A stretch of DNA of 53,180 nt, taken from assembly GCA_022361035.1 (NCBI GenBank), contig JAKSBP010000008.1:1-53180 (forward strand). The letters run 5' to 3'. A program made the translations under genes and the position numbers. The notes beneath the pieces are model-generated. The model was not told where the DNA came from. It searched no databases and worked only from the letters and a program-made list of their open reading frames with translations. Source of the stretch: Clostridia bacterium (GTDB taxonomy: Bacteria; Bacillota; Clostridia; Peptostreptococcales; Caminicellaceae). Shown here in pieces: positions 8,480 through 18,177 of the stretch. Position 1 is the stretch's first letter. Each line of letters opens with the position of its first letter.

Positions 8480-9305
8480 TTGGATTTTAGTCGATGAAAT
8501 AATAATTAATGGGATTAAAGAAGATATTAATAATATTGATATTACAACGGACAATCTAATAGATGATGAAAGTTTATCAGAGGCCTATATGTTTGCTAAG
8601 GAGGATGGAGTAATAGCAGGATTAGCAGTTGCAAAAAGAGTTTTTGAAATTATAGATGATGAGATTCATGTAACATTTAAATTTAAAGACGGAGATAAAG
8701 TAAAAAAAGGAAGTAAGATTGCAGAGATAAGGGGAAGGACTAAAACCATACTTAAGGGAGAACGATTAGCATTAAACTTCCTTCAGAGAATGTCGGGAAT
8801 AGCTACTATATCTAGTAACTATAGGGAGATAGTAAAGGATTATCCTGTAAGAATAGTAGATACAAGGAAAACTACACCGGGACTTAGAATGTTAGAAAAA
8901 TATGCTGTAAGAATGGGGGGATGCCATAACCATAGGTATAATCTTTCCGAAGCAGTTATGATAAAGGATAATCATATAAGAGCAGTTGGAGGTATTAAGG
9001 AAGCAATTTCTAATATAAAGGAAAAGGTTCCACATACAGTTAAAATTGAAGTTGAGGTTGAAAGTGTTAAAGGGCTTGAAGAAGCTATAGAGGCCGGTGC
9101 TCACATTGTAATGTTGGATAACATGAAACCCAGTGAGATGGCTAGGGCAGTTAAAGTATCAAATAAAAGGGTTATACTTGAAGCATCGGGAGGTATAACA
9201 ATAGATAATTTAATAGATGTGGCTAAAACAGGTATTGATATAATTTCTATAGGTGCTTTAACCCATTCCCCTAGGTCTATGGATATTAGTTTAAATATAT
9301 ATTAG
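8472..9305 (+). CDS. nadC: Nicotinate-nucleotide pyrophosphorylase (QPRTase)
   Basis: Converts quinolinate and PRPP to nicotinate mononucleotide, CO2 and PPi. The 277-aa length fits the family. Motifs include ERLALNFLQRMSGIAT, VDTRKTTPGLRMLEKYAV, GGCHNHRYNLSEAVMIKDNH and the C-terminal LEASGGI and ISIGALTHS. The start is TTG at 8472: GGAGGTGG at 8458-8465 lies 6 nt upstream, whereas the longer in-frame ATG at 8400 has no site and adds residues unlike the family. It overlaps nadB by 8 bp, which suggests coupling. Confidence 0.96.
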   Translation: MINWILVDEIIINGIKEDINNIDITTDNLIDDESLSEAYMFAKEDGVIAGLAVAKRVFEIIDDEIHVTFKFKDGDKVKKGSKIAEIRGRTKTILKGERLALNFLQRMSGIATISSNYREIVKDYPVRIVDTRKTTPGLRMLEKYAVRMGGCHNHRYNLSEAVMIKDNHIRAVGGIKEAISNIKEKVPHTVKIEVEVESVKGLEEAIEAGAHIVMLDNMKPSEMARAVKVSNKRVILEASGGITIDNLIDVAKTGIDIISIGALTHSPRSMDISLNIY

Positions 9306-9360
9306 ATTTTTCCTTCTAACTTGGAGATATAAAGCCCATTTCTTAAAGGGGCGTAAGGGT

Positions 9361-9375
9361 TTAACTTAAAGTTAA
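9361..9375. promoter_or_regulatory. 15-bp palindrome before the PfoR-like gene
   Basis: TTAACTTAAAGTTAA is an odd-length palindrome with one central base, about 25 bp before the start codon of the next gene. It could be an operator, but no clear -10/-35 pair is seen around it. Confidence 0.35.
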
Positions 9376-9400
9376 AGTAAATACTAGAAGAGGTGGTAAA

Positions 9401-10429
9401 ATGAAAAAGGGCTTTAGAGAGTACATAACTAAGGCTTTAAATGGTATGGCACTAGGGTTATTTGCTTCTTTGATTATAGGACTTATACTTAAACAAATTG
9501 GTGACTTTACTGGATTAGAAAAGCTTATAGACCTTGGAAGGGTTGCACAATTTATGATGGGACCAGCTATAGGTGCTGCTGTAGCCCATAGCTTAGGAGC
9601 ACCACCCCTAGGAATATTTGCATCCTTGGTTGCGGGAACCATAGGAGCTGGAACAATAGCCCAGGGTGAAGGAGGAGCTTTTATAGTTTCTATAGGAGAA
9701 CCTGCCGGGTCTTTTATAGCAGCATTAATTGCTGGAGAGTTTTCTAAGCTAATATCGGGAAGGACAAAGGTAGACATAGTGCTAGTTCCAGCGGCAACTA
9801 TCATAGTAGGGGGATTAGTTGGAGTATTTATAAGCCCAGTTATTGCTGGAATTATGAGGGAATTAGGAGAAGTAATCAATAGGGCCACTAAACTTCAGCC
9901 TATTCCCATGGGGATTATTATAGCTGCTTTAATGGGCATGATATTGACCCTACCTATAAGTAGTGCAGCCCTAGCCATATCACTAGGATTAAATGGACTT
10001 GCTGCAGGAGCTTCTGTTGTGGGCTGTTCAGCACAAATGATAGGTTTTGCTATAGCCAGTTATAGAGAAAATGGAATAGGAGGATTGGTAGCCCAGGGAC
10101 TAGGTACCTCAATGCTTCAAGTTCCAAACATAATTAAAAATCCCCTTATTTGGATACCTCCAACCTTAACAAGTATTATACTTGGACCCTTATCTACCTA
10201 TGTATTTAAAATGGAGAATAACAGTATAGGTGCTGGTATGGGAACAAGTGGTTTAGTGGGACAATTTGGAACAGTAGCAGCCATGTCAGATAAGGCTCCA
10301 ATAAGTAGAATATTTATAAGTATGGGATTGCTGCACTTTATATTACCAGCTGTACTTACCCTTATAATTTCTGAATATATGAGAAAAAAAGGTTATATAA
10401 AATACGGAGATATGAAAATAAATCAATAG
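9401..10429 (+). CDS. PTS EIIC-type / PfoR-like membrane protein
   Basis: A 342-aa, very hydrophobic protein with about nine or ten predicted TM helices and many Gly/Ala-rich segments (FMMGPAIGAAVAHSLGAPPL; LVAGTIGAGTIAQGEGGAF). It resembles the PTS_EIIC_2 / COG3641 group, called PfoR in Clostridium perfringens, where it was first described as a toxin-gene regulator. The fold is that of a membrane permease domain with no IIA or IIB domains attached. There are no PTS partners next to it and the substrate is unknown. ATG is preceded by AGAGGTGG. A perfect terminator hairpin follows. Confidence 0.75.
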   Translation: MKKGFREYITKALNGMALGLFASLIIGLILKQIGDFTGLEKLIDLGRVAQFMMGPAIGAAVAHSLGAPPLGIFASLVAGTIGAGTIAQGEGGAFIVSIGEPAGSFIAALIAGEFSKLISGRTKVDIVLVPAATIIVGGLVGVFISPVIAGIMRELGEVINRATKLQPIPMGIIIAALMGMILTLPISSAALAISLGLNGLAAGASVVGCSAQMIGFAIASYRENGIGGLVAQGLGTSMLQVPNIIKNPLIWIPPTLTSIILGPLSTYVFKMENNSIGAGMGTSGLVGQFGTVAAMSDKAPISRIFISMGLLHFILPAVLTLIISEYMRKKGYIKYGDMKINQ

Positions 10430-10440
10430 GAAAGGTTAGA

Positions 10441-10477
10441 ATAAAAACCATGAAAGGGAAAAATTCATGGTTTTTAT
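10441..10477 (+). terminator. Intrinsic terminator
   Basis: ATAAAAACCATGAA at 10441-10454 pairs perfectly with TTCATGGTTTTTAT at 10464-10477. The 3' arm supplies the T-rich tail. Confidence 0.88.
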
Positions 10478-10511
10478 CATTTATAAAAGGGTATTAATCT
10501 TTAAAGACACC

Positions 10512-10559
10512 TTGACAAAAAATAAGAATAAAAATATAATATAAAATGTAATCATTACA
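10512..10559 (+). promoter_or_regulatory. Consensus promoter with Fur/PerR-like operator
   Basis: TTGACA at 10512-10517, a 17-bp spacer and TATAAT at 10535-10540 match the consensus exactly. At 10547-10559, over the predicted start site, lies TGTAATCATTACA, a 6-1-6 palindrome. This has the geometry and AAT-N-ATT core of Fur-family (PerR) boxes. The operon it drives encodes a PerR-like protein and rubrerythrin, so peroxide-responsive autoregulation is likely. Confidence 0.8.
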
Positions 10560-10599
10560 AATATAAAATAATTACAGCAAGGTAAAAGGAGAGAGGCAT

Positions 10600-10776
10600 A
10601 TGGAAAGTAAGGAATTAATTTTAAAGACCTTTAAAGATTCAGGAAAGCCATTAAAAACTGGAGAGATAGTTGAGATTTCAGGAGTAGATAAGAAGGAAGC
10701 AAGTAAAATTATTAAGGAATTAAAGGAGAAAGAAGTAATATATTCTCCAAAACGTTGCTATTATGATATTAAGTAA
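10600..10776 (+). CDS. Small winged-helix DNA-binding protein (58 aa)
   Basis: A complete 58-aa reading frame with ATG 10600, preceded by AAAGGAGAGAG. It begins MESKELILKTFKDSGKPL and continues with TGEIVEISGVDKKEASKIIK, a typical helix-turn-helix in which GVDKKEASKII is the probable recognition helix. It ends in a short wing region, YSPKRCYYDIK. It is the first gene after the PerR-type promoter and lies 22 bp before the Fur-family gene. It has no effector domain. I cannot name the family; it may help regulate the oxidative-stress operon. Confidence 0.8.
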   Translation: MESKELILKTFKDSGKPLKTGEIVEISGVDKKEASKIIKELKEKEVIYSPKRCYYDIK

Positions 10777-10798
10777 TTAGGATATATAATGGAGGGAG

Positions 10799-11227
10799 AT
10801 GAAGGAGAATCTATCCGCAAAAATGATGATTACTAATGTAGGTGATTATTTAAAGAAATATGGTATAAAGCCTTCTTTACAAAGAATAAAAATATTTGAA
10901 TACTTAATAAATCATAGAAATCATCCAACTGTAGATACAATCTATAGGGAGCTAGTCAAGGAAATACCTACTCTTTCCAAGACTACAGTTTACAATACAC
11001 TCAATTTATTTATGGAAAAGGACATCGTTACAGTTATTACAATAGAAGAAAATGAAGCAAGGTATGATGCCGATACTTCATTTCATGGCCACTTTAAATG
11101 TGAAACATGTGGTAATGTATATGATTTTAATTTAAATAGCTCACATATAAAAGATGACATATTAAAGAAATTTGAAATTAAAGAAAGGCATGTATACTTT
11201 AAGGGCAAGTGTGAAAGCTGCCTTTAA
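10799..11227 (+). CDS. perR: Fur-family peroxide-stress repressor (PerR type)
   Basis: A 142-aa metalloregulator. The N-terminal winged helix includes PSLQRIKIFEYL, HPTVDTIYRELV and the recognition segment LSKTTVYNTLNLF. The C-terminal dimer domain has ARYDADTSFHGHFKCETCG, VYDF and CESC. The two CxxC pairs are the structural zinc site. His in NHPTVD, Asp in YDAD, both His of HGH and Asp of VYDF match the regulatory metal ligands known in PerR. Location next to rubrerythrin supports PerR rather than iron-uptake Fur. ATG follows GGAGGGAG closely. Confidence 0.86.
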   Translation: MKENLSAKMMITNVGDYLKKYGIKPSLQRIKIFEYLINHRNHPTVDTIYRELVKEIPTLSKTTVYNTLNLFMEKDIVTVITIEENEARYDADTSFHGHFKCETCGNVYDFNLNSSHIKDDILKKFEIKERHVYFKGKCESCL

Positions 11228-11264
11228 AGATTAAAAAATATTATAAAAAGGGAGACATATAATT

Positions 11265-11840
11265 ATGAAGAATTTAAAAGGTACTGAAACAGAACAAAAT
11301 TTACTAAAGGCCTTTGCCGGAGAATCTCAAGCAAGGAACAGATACACATTTTTTGCTGATAAGGCAAAGGAAGAAGGATATGAACAGATAGCAGAGTTAT
11401 TTTTAGAAACCGCTGAAAATGAAAAAATTCATGCTGAAAAATTCTTCAGCTTCTTAGAAGGAGGACCCCTAGAGATAACAGCTATGTATCCAGCGGGTAT
11501 TGTGGGAACAACCGCTGAAAATTTAAAGGAAGCAGCTATGGGTGAAAGAGAAGAACATAGTGAGATATATCCTCATTTTGCTAAAGTAGCTAAAGAAGAA
11601 GGATTTCCAGAGGTAGCAGCCGCTTTTAATTTAGTTTCTAAGGCTGAGATAGAACATGAAGAAAGATATTTAAAACTTCTTAAAAATTTACAAGAAGGAA
11701 AGGTGTTTAAGAAAGAGGAAAAGGCTAGATGGAAATGTAGAGCCTGCGGATATGTCCATGAAGCTCAAGAAGCACCAAATAAATGTCCACTATGTTCAGT
11801 GGAGAAGGCTCACTTTGAAATAAAGGAAACAAATTATTAA
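11265..11840 (+). CDS. rbr: Rubrerythrin
   Basis: A non-haem diiron peroxidase that reduces hydrogen peroxide in the cytoplasm of anaerobes. The 191-aa protein has an N-terminal ferritin-like four-helix domain with the carboxylate/His ligands in FAGESQARNRY (about residues 17-27), ETAENEKIHAEKFF, EREEHSEIYP and KAEIEHEERY. A C-terminal rubredoxin domain carries Fe(SCys)4 pairs CRACGY and CPLC (about 160-180). It is last in the PerR operon, 37 bp after perR, and is probably the main target of its control. Confidence 0.97.
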   Translation: MKNLKGTETEQNLLKAFAGESQARNRYTFFADKAKEEGYEQIAELFLETAENEKIHAEKFFSFLEGGPLEITAMYPAGIVGTTAENLKEAAMGEREEHSEIYPHFAKVAKEEGFPEVAAAFNLVSKAEIEHEERYLKLLKNLQEGKVFKKEEKARWKCRACGYVHEAQEAPNKCPLCSVEKAHFEIKETNY

Positions 11841-11916
11841 GGTGGACAGAGCCGTTTAAAAACACAACAAATATTAAATATTTTGATAATACCTTCTTAA
11901 ATATTAAATATATTAA

Positions 11917-11959
11917 GAGCATTATGAATAGGATTAAAATTCATGGTGCTTATTTTTTT
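11917..11959 (+). terminator. Terminator downstream of rubrerythrin
   Basis: GCATTATGAAT at 11919-11929 pairs with ATTCATGGTGC at 11939-11949, including two G-U pairs. TATTTTTTT follows. Confidence 0.8.
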
Positions 11960-12063
11960 CATATATTAAAATGGATTTTTAAAGACTTAAAAAAATAGAT
12001 ATGGATTACAAAAGAAATAAAGGCTATTATCAGTAGAAAATTTTTTATAGGCTATAGGATATT

Positions 12064-12125
12064 ATAGAAGAGAGGCTAACAAACTTAATAAACGAAAGCA
12101 GCCACTGATATGTCCTTAGGTTTTC
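12064..12125 (-). repeat. R1 palindromic element, copy A (partial)
   Basis: TATAGAAGAGAGGCTAACAA and the conserved block CGAAAGCAGCCACTGA match R1 copy B nearly base for base over 12064-12110, then the match decays. Only the left half is recognisable. It lies in the 500-bp gap between rubrerythrin and the APH-like gene, where I see no gene; the rest is A/T-rich. It is in the same orientation as copy B. Confidence 0.7.
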
Positions 12126-12338
12126 TTTTCTATAAAAATGTTAATACTAAAAAAATGCAATATTTACTAAAATTTAATAGGGTTTTGTTATATAATTTTT
12201 TTGTGAAGGTTTTTCTTACTCCACATAGAAATATATGGTTAAAATGAATTCATAATATCTAAATGACCATTCTAAATCTTATAATTAGTTTGCTTTAGAA
12301 GGATATTAAAGATTTTAACCCTAAGGAGAGAAACTAGA

Positions 12339-13229
12339 ATGGAAAAAATTATTAAGAGAGTAATAAAAATAATGAAGCTAAAGGTTTCCGATGTGAACTC
12401 AGTTCCAGAGTCTTATAGTTCAAAGGTATGTAGCTTAATCTTAGAGAATAATGAAAAGGTTATATTAAAGATACCCTACAATAAGGATAAACTTCTTAAG
12501 GAATATAAAATGTTAGAGCTTCTACAGGGAAAGCTTCCTACAGCGCAAATATTAGACTTCTGGGAGGGTGACGATGAAATACCTGGGGCTTTATTACTAT
12601 CATATATTGAGGGAAGACCCGTTGTTGATAAAATAAATGAAAAAATAGCCTTTCAAATGGGAATACTTTTAGCTAAACTTCATAATGTGTATATAGAAAA
12701 AAATAAACTTGGGAAAGCATATAAGTTAATATATACAGAAAAAAATGAATGGTGGAGTACTATTAAAAAGTGGTTTGAAAATTGTGTAGAGGATTGTAAA
12801 GATGTCCTAGAACCTGAATTGATGAATAAATGTATTGAATTATTTGACCTACATTATGAAGTTTTACCTGAACCCGATTATCCTTCAGTAGTCCATATGG
12901 ATTATAGACCCGGAAATATACTTGTTAAGGATTCTGATGTTACGGGTCTAGTAGACTTTGAAAATGCGAGAATAGGTTCTGCCGATGTAGACTTTTCTAA
13001 AATGAAGTTTTACCTTTGGGATTTATATCCCTATGCCAAAGAAGAGTTTTTGAGGGGATATAGTTTAATAAGACCCCTGCCTGACATTGAAAAAACTTTG
13101 CCATTTTATGAGCTATTTAACGCCTTTACAGGTGTTGGTTGGTGTGTAAAAAGAGGAAAGGTCAATCATAGCTTTTGCGAAGAAAATATAATCAAACTTA
13201 AGGAGATAATCTTAGAGAGCAAAATATAG
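12339..13229 (+). CDS. Aminoglycoside phosphotransferase (APH)-fold kinase
   Basis: A 296-aa kinase-like protein. The N-lobe has EKVILKIPYNKDKLLKEYKM with the likely ATP Lys and Glu. The catalytic loop is VVHMDYRPGNILV (about residues 186-198), equivalent to HxDxxxxN. The metal-binding DFG-like motif is GLVDFENARIG (about 203-213). The family includes antibiotic, choline, homoserine and sugar kinases, and nothing here identifies the substrate; resistance should not be assumed. ATG follows AAGGAGAG. No operon partners are evident; the next gene is 116 bp away. Confidence 0.85.
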   Translation: MEKIIKRVIKIMKLKVSDVNSVPESYSSKVCSLILENNEKVILKIPYNKDKLLKEYKMLELLQGKLPTAQILDFWEGDDEIPGALLLSYIEGRPVVDKINEKIAFQMGILLAKLHNVYIEKNKLGKAYKLIYTEKNEWWSTIKKWFENCVEDCKDVLEPELMNKCIELFDLHYEVLPEPDYPSVVHMDYRPGNILVKDSDVTGLVDFENARIGSADVDFSKMKFYLWDLYPYAKEEFLRGYSLIRPLPDIEKTLPFYELFNAFTGVGWCVKRGKVNHSFCEENIIKLKEIILESKI

Positions 13230-13345
13230 GATGTGATTAGTTAGATTTATGGGAGTGATTATAGAAGATTTTTAAATAGAGGATAGTCTATAGAGAAAAT
13301 AATTAATATATAAAAAGTAAATCAACTGAAAGGAGTCCTAGAATA

Positions 13346-15058
13346 ATGTTAACAGATCAAATAATTGAAAAGAGAAAGAGAAGGTATTTTAGTGAGGATT
13401 TTAGAGCTGATAATTGGTATGATGTTGAAAATGAGTTAAAGAACTTTGAGAATCAAGAAATAAATTCTAAAGAAGATTTAGAAACTTTAATTGAAAAATA
13501 TAGTGAATTGGTATATATAATAGAAGAAACCTATGCTTGGAAATACATAAAAATGACATGTAATGCAGATAAAGAGCAGTACTCAAAGGCATTTAACGAA
13601 TTTTATGCTGAGGTAGTTTCTAAAAGTCAGCCCTATGATTTTAGATTTAAGAAAAAAGTTTATGAAAGCCCATATAAGACTGAATTATCCCAGGAAAAAT
13701 ATAGTCATTTTATAAAAATAATATCTAATGATATAGAGCTTTTTAGAGAAGAAAACATTCCTCTTATGGTAAAGGAAAATGAGTTATCAAATAAGTATGG
13801 AAAAATTATGTCAAAGCTTACTCTGGAATTTGAGGGGGAAGAAAAGACCTTAATACAAATGAAAAAGTATCAAAAAGACCCCGATAGGAATAAGAGAGAA
13901 AGGGCATGGAGACTAGTTTGTGAAAAGATAACAGAAAAAACAGATGAGTTTAATAAATTATTTGATGGTTTAAAGGAAATAAGAATAAAAATAGCCCAAA
14001 ATGCAGGATTCAATAGCTATAGGGATTATATGCATCGTGCAAAGGGGAGATTTGACTATACACCTGAAGATATTTTTAAATTCCACAAATCCGTAGAGAA
14101 GATAGTGATTCCCTTTGTTAAGGAATTAAATAAAAAGAGAAAAGAGAAGCTTAATGTTAAAAGATTAAGGCCTTGGGATATAGACGTAGATATAGATGGA
14201 AAGACCTTGAAACCCTTTGATAGTGAGGATGAATTTGTAGATAAAGCCATTAGAATTTTAGATAAGATTAAACCAGAATTTGGTGAAAAGTTGAAGATGA
14301 TGAAAAAAAGTGGATTTCTCGACTTACAAAACAGAAAGGGAAAAGCCCCTGGAGGATATAATTTCCCCCTAGCAGAACATGGAGCTGCATTTATCTTTAT
14401 GAATGCTGTAGGACTTAATTCTGATGTCAGGACTCTACTCCATGAAGCAGGTCATGCAATGCATTCCTTTGCAAAGGCCGATAAAAAAGTAAGCCAATAT
14501 AAAAATACTCCAAGTGAGCTTGCAGAACTTGCATCTATGGCAATGGAACTCCTTACATTAGAATATCTCGATGAATACTACAAGGAGGAAGAAGATTTTA
14601 AAAAGGCTAAGAGGGAACAGCTTGAAGGAACGATACAATTTTTACCCTGGGCTATGATAGTAGATGCTTTTCAACAGTGGGTATATACTAATCCAGACCA
14701 TACACAAGAAGAGAGAACTGAGTACTTTAAGACCCTTATGGATAGGTTCAATGAAGGAGTAGATTGGTCTGGCCTTGATGGAGAAAAAGGAGAAAGATGG
14801 CTTAAACAACTCCATATCTTTGAAGTTCCTTTCTACTATATTGAATATGCTATTTCTCAGCTTGGGGCCATAGCAATATATAAAAACTATAAGAAAAATG
14901 GTGCTAAGGCCATTGAACAATATGAAGACTTTTTAAAACTTGGTTACTCAAAATCAGTTAATGATATATATGAAACTGCTGGGATAAGGTTTGACTTCTC
15001 AGAAGATTATATTAAAGAAATAGTAGAATTTATAAAGGCGGAACTAGAATCAATATAG
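13346..15058 (+). CDS. M3-family oligoendopeptidase (PepF-like)
   Basis: A 570-aa cytoplasmic zinc metallopeptidase. The catalytic motif LLHEAGHAMHSF gives HExGH (about residues 367-378), with the third ligand Glu in the following ELASMAMELL helix. The region RENIPLM..LTLEFEGEEKT and the QFLPWAMIVDAFQQW segment are typical of the oligoendopeptidase F/M3 group. It degrades short peptides. Normal length and no signal peptide. ATG is preceded by GAAAGGAG. It appears to be a single-gene unit. Confidence 0.93.
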   Translation: MLTDQIIEKRKRRYFSEDFRADNWYDVENELKNFENQEINSKEDLETLIEKYSELVYIIEETYAWKYIKMTCNADKEQYSKAFNEFYAEVVSKSQPYDFRFKKKVYESPYKTELSQEKYSHFIKIISNDIELFREENIPLMVKENELSNKYGKIMSKLTLEFEGEEKTLIQMKKYQKDPDRNKRERAWRLVCEKITEKTDEFNKLFDGLKEIRIKIAQNAGFNSYRDYMHRAKGRFDYTPEDIFKFHKSVEKIVIPFVKELNKKRKEKLNVKRLRPWDIDVDIDGKTLKPFDSEDEFVDKAIRILDKIKPEFGEKLKMMKKSGFLDLQNRKGKAPGGYNFPLAEHGAAFIFMNAVGLNSDVRTLLHEAGHAMHSFAKADKKVSQYKNTPSELAELASMAMELLTLEYLDEYYKEEEDFKKAKREQLEGTIQFLPWAMIVDAFQQWVYTNPDHTQEERTEYFKTLMDRFNEGVDWSGLDGEKGERWLKQLHIFEVPFYYIEYAISQLGAIAIYKNYKKNGAKAIEQYEDFLKLGYSKSVNDIYETAGIRFDFSEDYIKEIVEFIKAELESI

Positions 15059-15379
15059 AAGAAATAGATTTAGCCAGCTTTATTGTTTAAGGGGCCAAGG
15101 TAACTTTAGGATATGAGCTAAATTTTTATCTATGGTCTTTTATTGTATAGGATTAAATAAAGAAGTTTTTCTATTATCCTATTGGTCATTCATAGAAGTT
15201 AAAAAAGTATTAACTCTTAAGAATATTCTAAGTTATATTTGGTATATAATTAATAGGGATAATTGTTTTTAAGTCCTAAAAAGTTTTTAGAAGAAAACAA
15301 TAGACCCTTTTACCAGCACTAAATTGTAGAAACCGGTATACATAAATAAAGGATAAATTCTAAACAGGTGGTGATTCTT

Positions 15380-18166
15380 TTGGCAAATGCACGTAAATTT
15401 ATTGTGGGCATAATAGTATTACTTTTGATTATGCTGGCTACTTCCTTTGATGCAATAATAGGCTTTATTACAGATTACAAATGGTTTGGAGAGCTAGGAT
15501 TTGAAAAAGTATTCCTTACAAGGCTAATGACCCAGATTAGAGTAGGAGTTCCAATATTTATTGTTCTTACAATTCTAATTTATTTTTACTTGATATCCAT
15601 TAAAAAAGATTACTATAAGAAGGTAAATGTAGTACACAGTGGTGTATCTGAAAAGAGGATAAATCAGATAGCTTTAGTAGGTTCGATATTTCTTTCCTTT
15701 ATATCCAGCACTACCTTAGCAGGGAATCTTTGGTTTGATATTTTAAGGTTTATAAATGGAACGGGTTTTAATGTAACTGAACCTATATTCAATAATGATA
15801 TATCCTTTTATGTCTTTAAATATCCCTTGCTTAATAAAATATACTATATGCTAATAAGCTTTTTAGTATTACTAGCCATCATAACGGCATTGTTCTATGT
15901 AACAATGATGATGCTTAGAAGACCAACTCTTGTTGAGGTAAACTCTGGGAGTGAATTTAATACTGGAAATATAAACCTAGATAATGGAAAACGAATATTT
16001 GAGATTGCAGTAAGACAGCTGATTATCCTAGGAGTAATATTTTTTATAGTATTAGGACTTGGATACTTTATTAAATCCTATGATTTGCTTTATTCCTTAA
16101 GGGGTGTAGTATATGGTGCCAGTTATACCGACATAAGAGTTACACTTTTAAAGTATAGGGCTATAATGATTGTATCATTTCTTTCGGCTATACTTTTAGT
16201 TATTGGAATAAAGAGAAAGAATTTAAGGCTAGCCATATCGGGACCCATTTTAATGATTGTAATAAGTATAGTGGGTAACTTGATAGCCTTAGTAGTACAA
16301 AACTATATTGTGTCCCCAGATGAAATATCTAAAGAGAGGGAATATATAGAATACAATATTAAGTACACTCAAAAAGCCTATGGACTTGAGAACGTAGATG
16401 AGAGGAATTTTTCAGCAGACCGAGATTTAATCTTTGAAGATTTAAAGGAAAACGAAGAGACTATAACAAATATAAGAATAAATGATTATAGACCAACGAA
16501 TCTAGTTTATAATCAAAAACAAGGTATAAGACACTACTATAAATTTAATGATGTAGATGTAGATAGATATTATATAGATGGGAAATATAGGCAGGTGTTT
16601 TTATCTCCCAGGGAACTGGACCAAGGAGAGATAAAAGAAGAAAGGCAGACTTTCATAAATAAACACCTAATATATACCCATGGTTATGGTATAGTAATGT
16701 CCCCTGTAAATAAAATAACATCTGAAGGGCTTCCAGAGCTCCTTATAAAGAACATTCCTCCTATTACAGATACAGAGGGCTTTGAGGTAGAAAGTCCAGA
16801 AATATACTTTGGAGAATTGACTAACGATTATATTGTAGTAAATACCAAGGAAAAAGAATTTAATTATCCAAAGGGTAACACTAATGTAGAGACTATTTAT
16901 GAAGGTAATGCAGGTATTAGGCTAAATGGTCTAAATAGACTTTTATATTCCTATAGACAAAAAAGCCTTAAGATGTTTTTATCGGCCAACATTACTTCCG
17001 AGAGTAGAATAGTTCTTCATAGAAATATCCATAATAGGATTAGAAAGATAATGCCCTATATAGAATACGATTCAGACCCCTACATAGTATTAAATGAAGG
17101 TAAGCTGTATTGGATTATTGATGGATATACAACAAGTAGTTATTATCCCTATTCAGAACCTATTGCTGATTCAAGAATAAACTATATTAGAAATTCAGTT
17201 AAAGTTGTTATAGATACCTATAATGGAGATACAACTTACTATTTAGCAGATGAAAATGACCCGGTTGTAAGGACATATGCGAATATATTTCCCCAGCTTT
17301 TTACTTCTATGGATGAGATGCCAGAGGGATTAAGAAGCCATATAAGATATCCTCAAACATTATTCGATATACAGTCAGATATATATAGAATATATCATAT
17401 GAAAGAACCAAGAGTTTTCTATAATCAAGAGGATGAATGGTATATAGCTAAGGAAAAATATGAAGCTGAAAATCAAACTATGGAGTCAAACTATCTTATG
17501 ATGAAGCTTCCTGGTGAAGAAAAGGAGGAGTTTATACTATCTATTCCCTATACGCCTAAGGAAAAGCCCAATATGACAGCTCTCCTTGTTGCTAGGAGTG
17601 ATGGAGAAAATTACGGTAAACTAATTTTATATAGGCTTCCAAAGGGTAAAAATGTTTATGGGCCTATTCAGATAGAAAATAGAATTGATTCCGACCCTAC
17701 AATATCTAAGGAATTTACATACTGGAACCAGCAGGGCTCAAGGGTTATTAGAGGAAATCTTCTTATAATACCTATTGAAGACTCTCTGCTTTATGTTGAG
17801 CCAATATATTTAAAGGCCGATGCCGAGGATAGTCTACCAGAGGTTAGAAGGGTTATAGTGGCCTATGGGGAAAGTATAGTTATGGAGCCTACATTAGAAG
17901 AGGCCTTAAGAAAGGTATTTGAAGAGACGGCAGGTAGGCCTAGACCTATTACACCGGAGCCTACTGAGCCTACGATACCAATTGAAGGGGCCGATGATAT
18001 AAATGAATTGATAATAAGGGCAAATAATGTCTTTGACAGATCTACAGAAGCTCAAAGAGAAGGAAACTGGGCTGAGTATGGAAAGCTCATAGAAGAATTA
18101 GAGGAGATACTTAAGAGATTAGGTGAATTGAATACCATAGAGAATATAGAAAATGTCAATGAATAG
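15380..18166 (+). CDS. UPF0182 family large membrane protein
   Basis: A 928-aa protein of the UPF0182/COG1615 family, whose function is unknown. The first ~290 residues contain about seven hydrophobic segments, including an N-terminal TM and the conserved TDYKWFGELGFEKVFLTRL motif after it. A large extracellular-type domain follows (motifs HYYKFNDVDVDRYYIDGKYRQ, shown here in part, and TYWNQQGSRVIRGNLLIIP). The end has a Pro/Thr linker (GRPRPITPEPTEPTIPIEG) and a charged helical tail, both typical of the family. The TTG at 15380 is chosen because AGGTGGTGA at 15366-15374 lies 5 nt before it; the GTG at 15368 would overlap that site. The 300-bp gap upstream holds a possible TATAAT near 15244 but no gene. 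Confidence 0.88.
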   Translation: MANARKFIVGIIVLLLIMLATSFDAIIGFITDYKWFGELGFEKVFLTRLMTQIRVGVPIFIVLTILIYFYLISIKKDYYKKVNVVHSGVSEKRINQIALVGSIFLSFISSTTLAGNLWFDILRFINGTGFNVTEPIFNNDISFYVFKYPLLNKIYYMLISFLVLLAIITALFYVTMMMLRRPTLVEVNSGSEFNTGNINLDNGKRIFEIAVRQLIILGVIFFIVLGLGYFIKSYDLLYSLRGVVYGASYTDIRVTLLKYRAIMIVSFLSAILLVIGIKRKNLRLAISGPILMIVISIVGNLIALVVQNYIVSPDEISKEREYIEYNIKYTQKAYGLENVDERNFSADRDLIFEDLKENEETITNIRINDYRPTNLVYNQKQGIRHYYKFNDVDVDRYYIDGKYRQVFLSPRELDQGEIKEERQTFINKHLIYTHGYGIVMSPVNKITSEGLPELLIKNIPPITDTEGFEVESPEIYFGELTNDYIVVNTKEKEFNYPKGNTNVETIYEGNAGIRLNGLNRLLYSYRQKSLKMFLSANITSESRIVLHRNIHNRIRKIMPYIEYDSDPYIVLNEGKLYWIIDGYTTSSYYPYSEPIADSRINYIRNSVKVVIDTYNGDTTYYLADENDPVVRTYANIFPQLFTSMDEMPEGLRSHIRYPQTLFDIQSDIYRIYHMKEPRVFYNQEDEWYIAKEKYEAENQTMESNYLMMKLPGEEKEEFILSIPYTPKEKPNMTALLVARSDGENYGKLILYRLPKGKNVYGPIQIENRIDSDPTISKEFTYWNQQGSRVIRGNLLIIPIEDSLLYVEPIYLKADAEDSLPEVRRVIVAYGESIVMEPTLEEALRKVFEETAGRPRPITPEPTEPTIPIEGADDINELIIRANNVFDRSTEAQREGNWAEYGKLIEELEEILKRLGELNTIENIENVNE

Positions 18167-18177
18167 TAAATATCTAA

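Noticed and set aside
9401..10429. Calling the gene a toxin regulator because of the PfoR name
   Set aside because: The protein is a polytopic membrane protein with no DNA-binding domain, and no toxin gene is present.
12339..13229. Calling the APH-fold gene an antibiotic-resistance gene
   Set aside because: Only generic kinase motifs are visible; the family includes many metabolic kinases and there is no mobile context.
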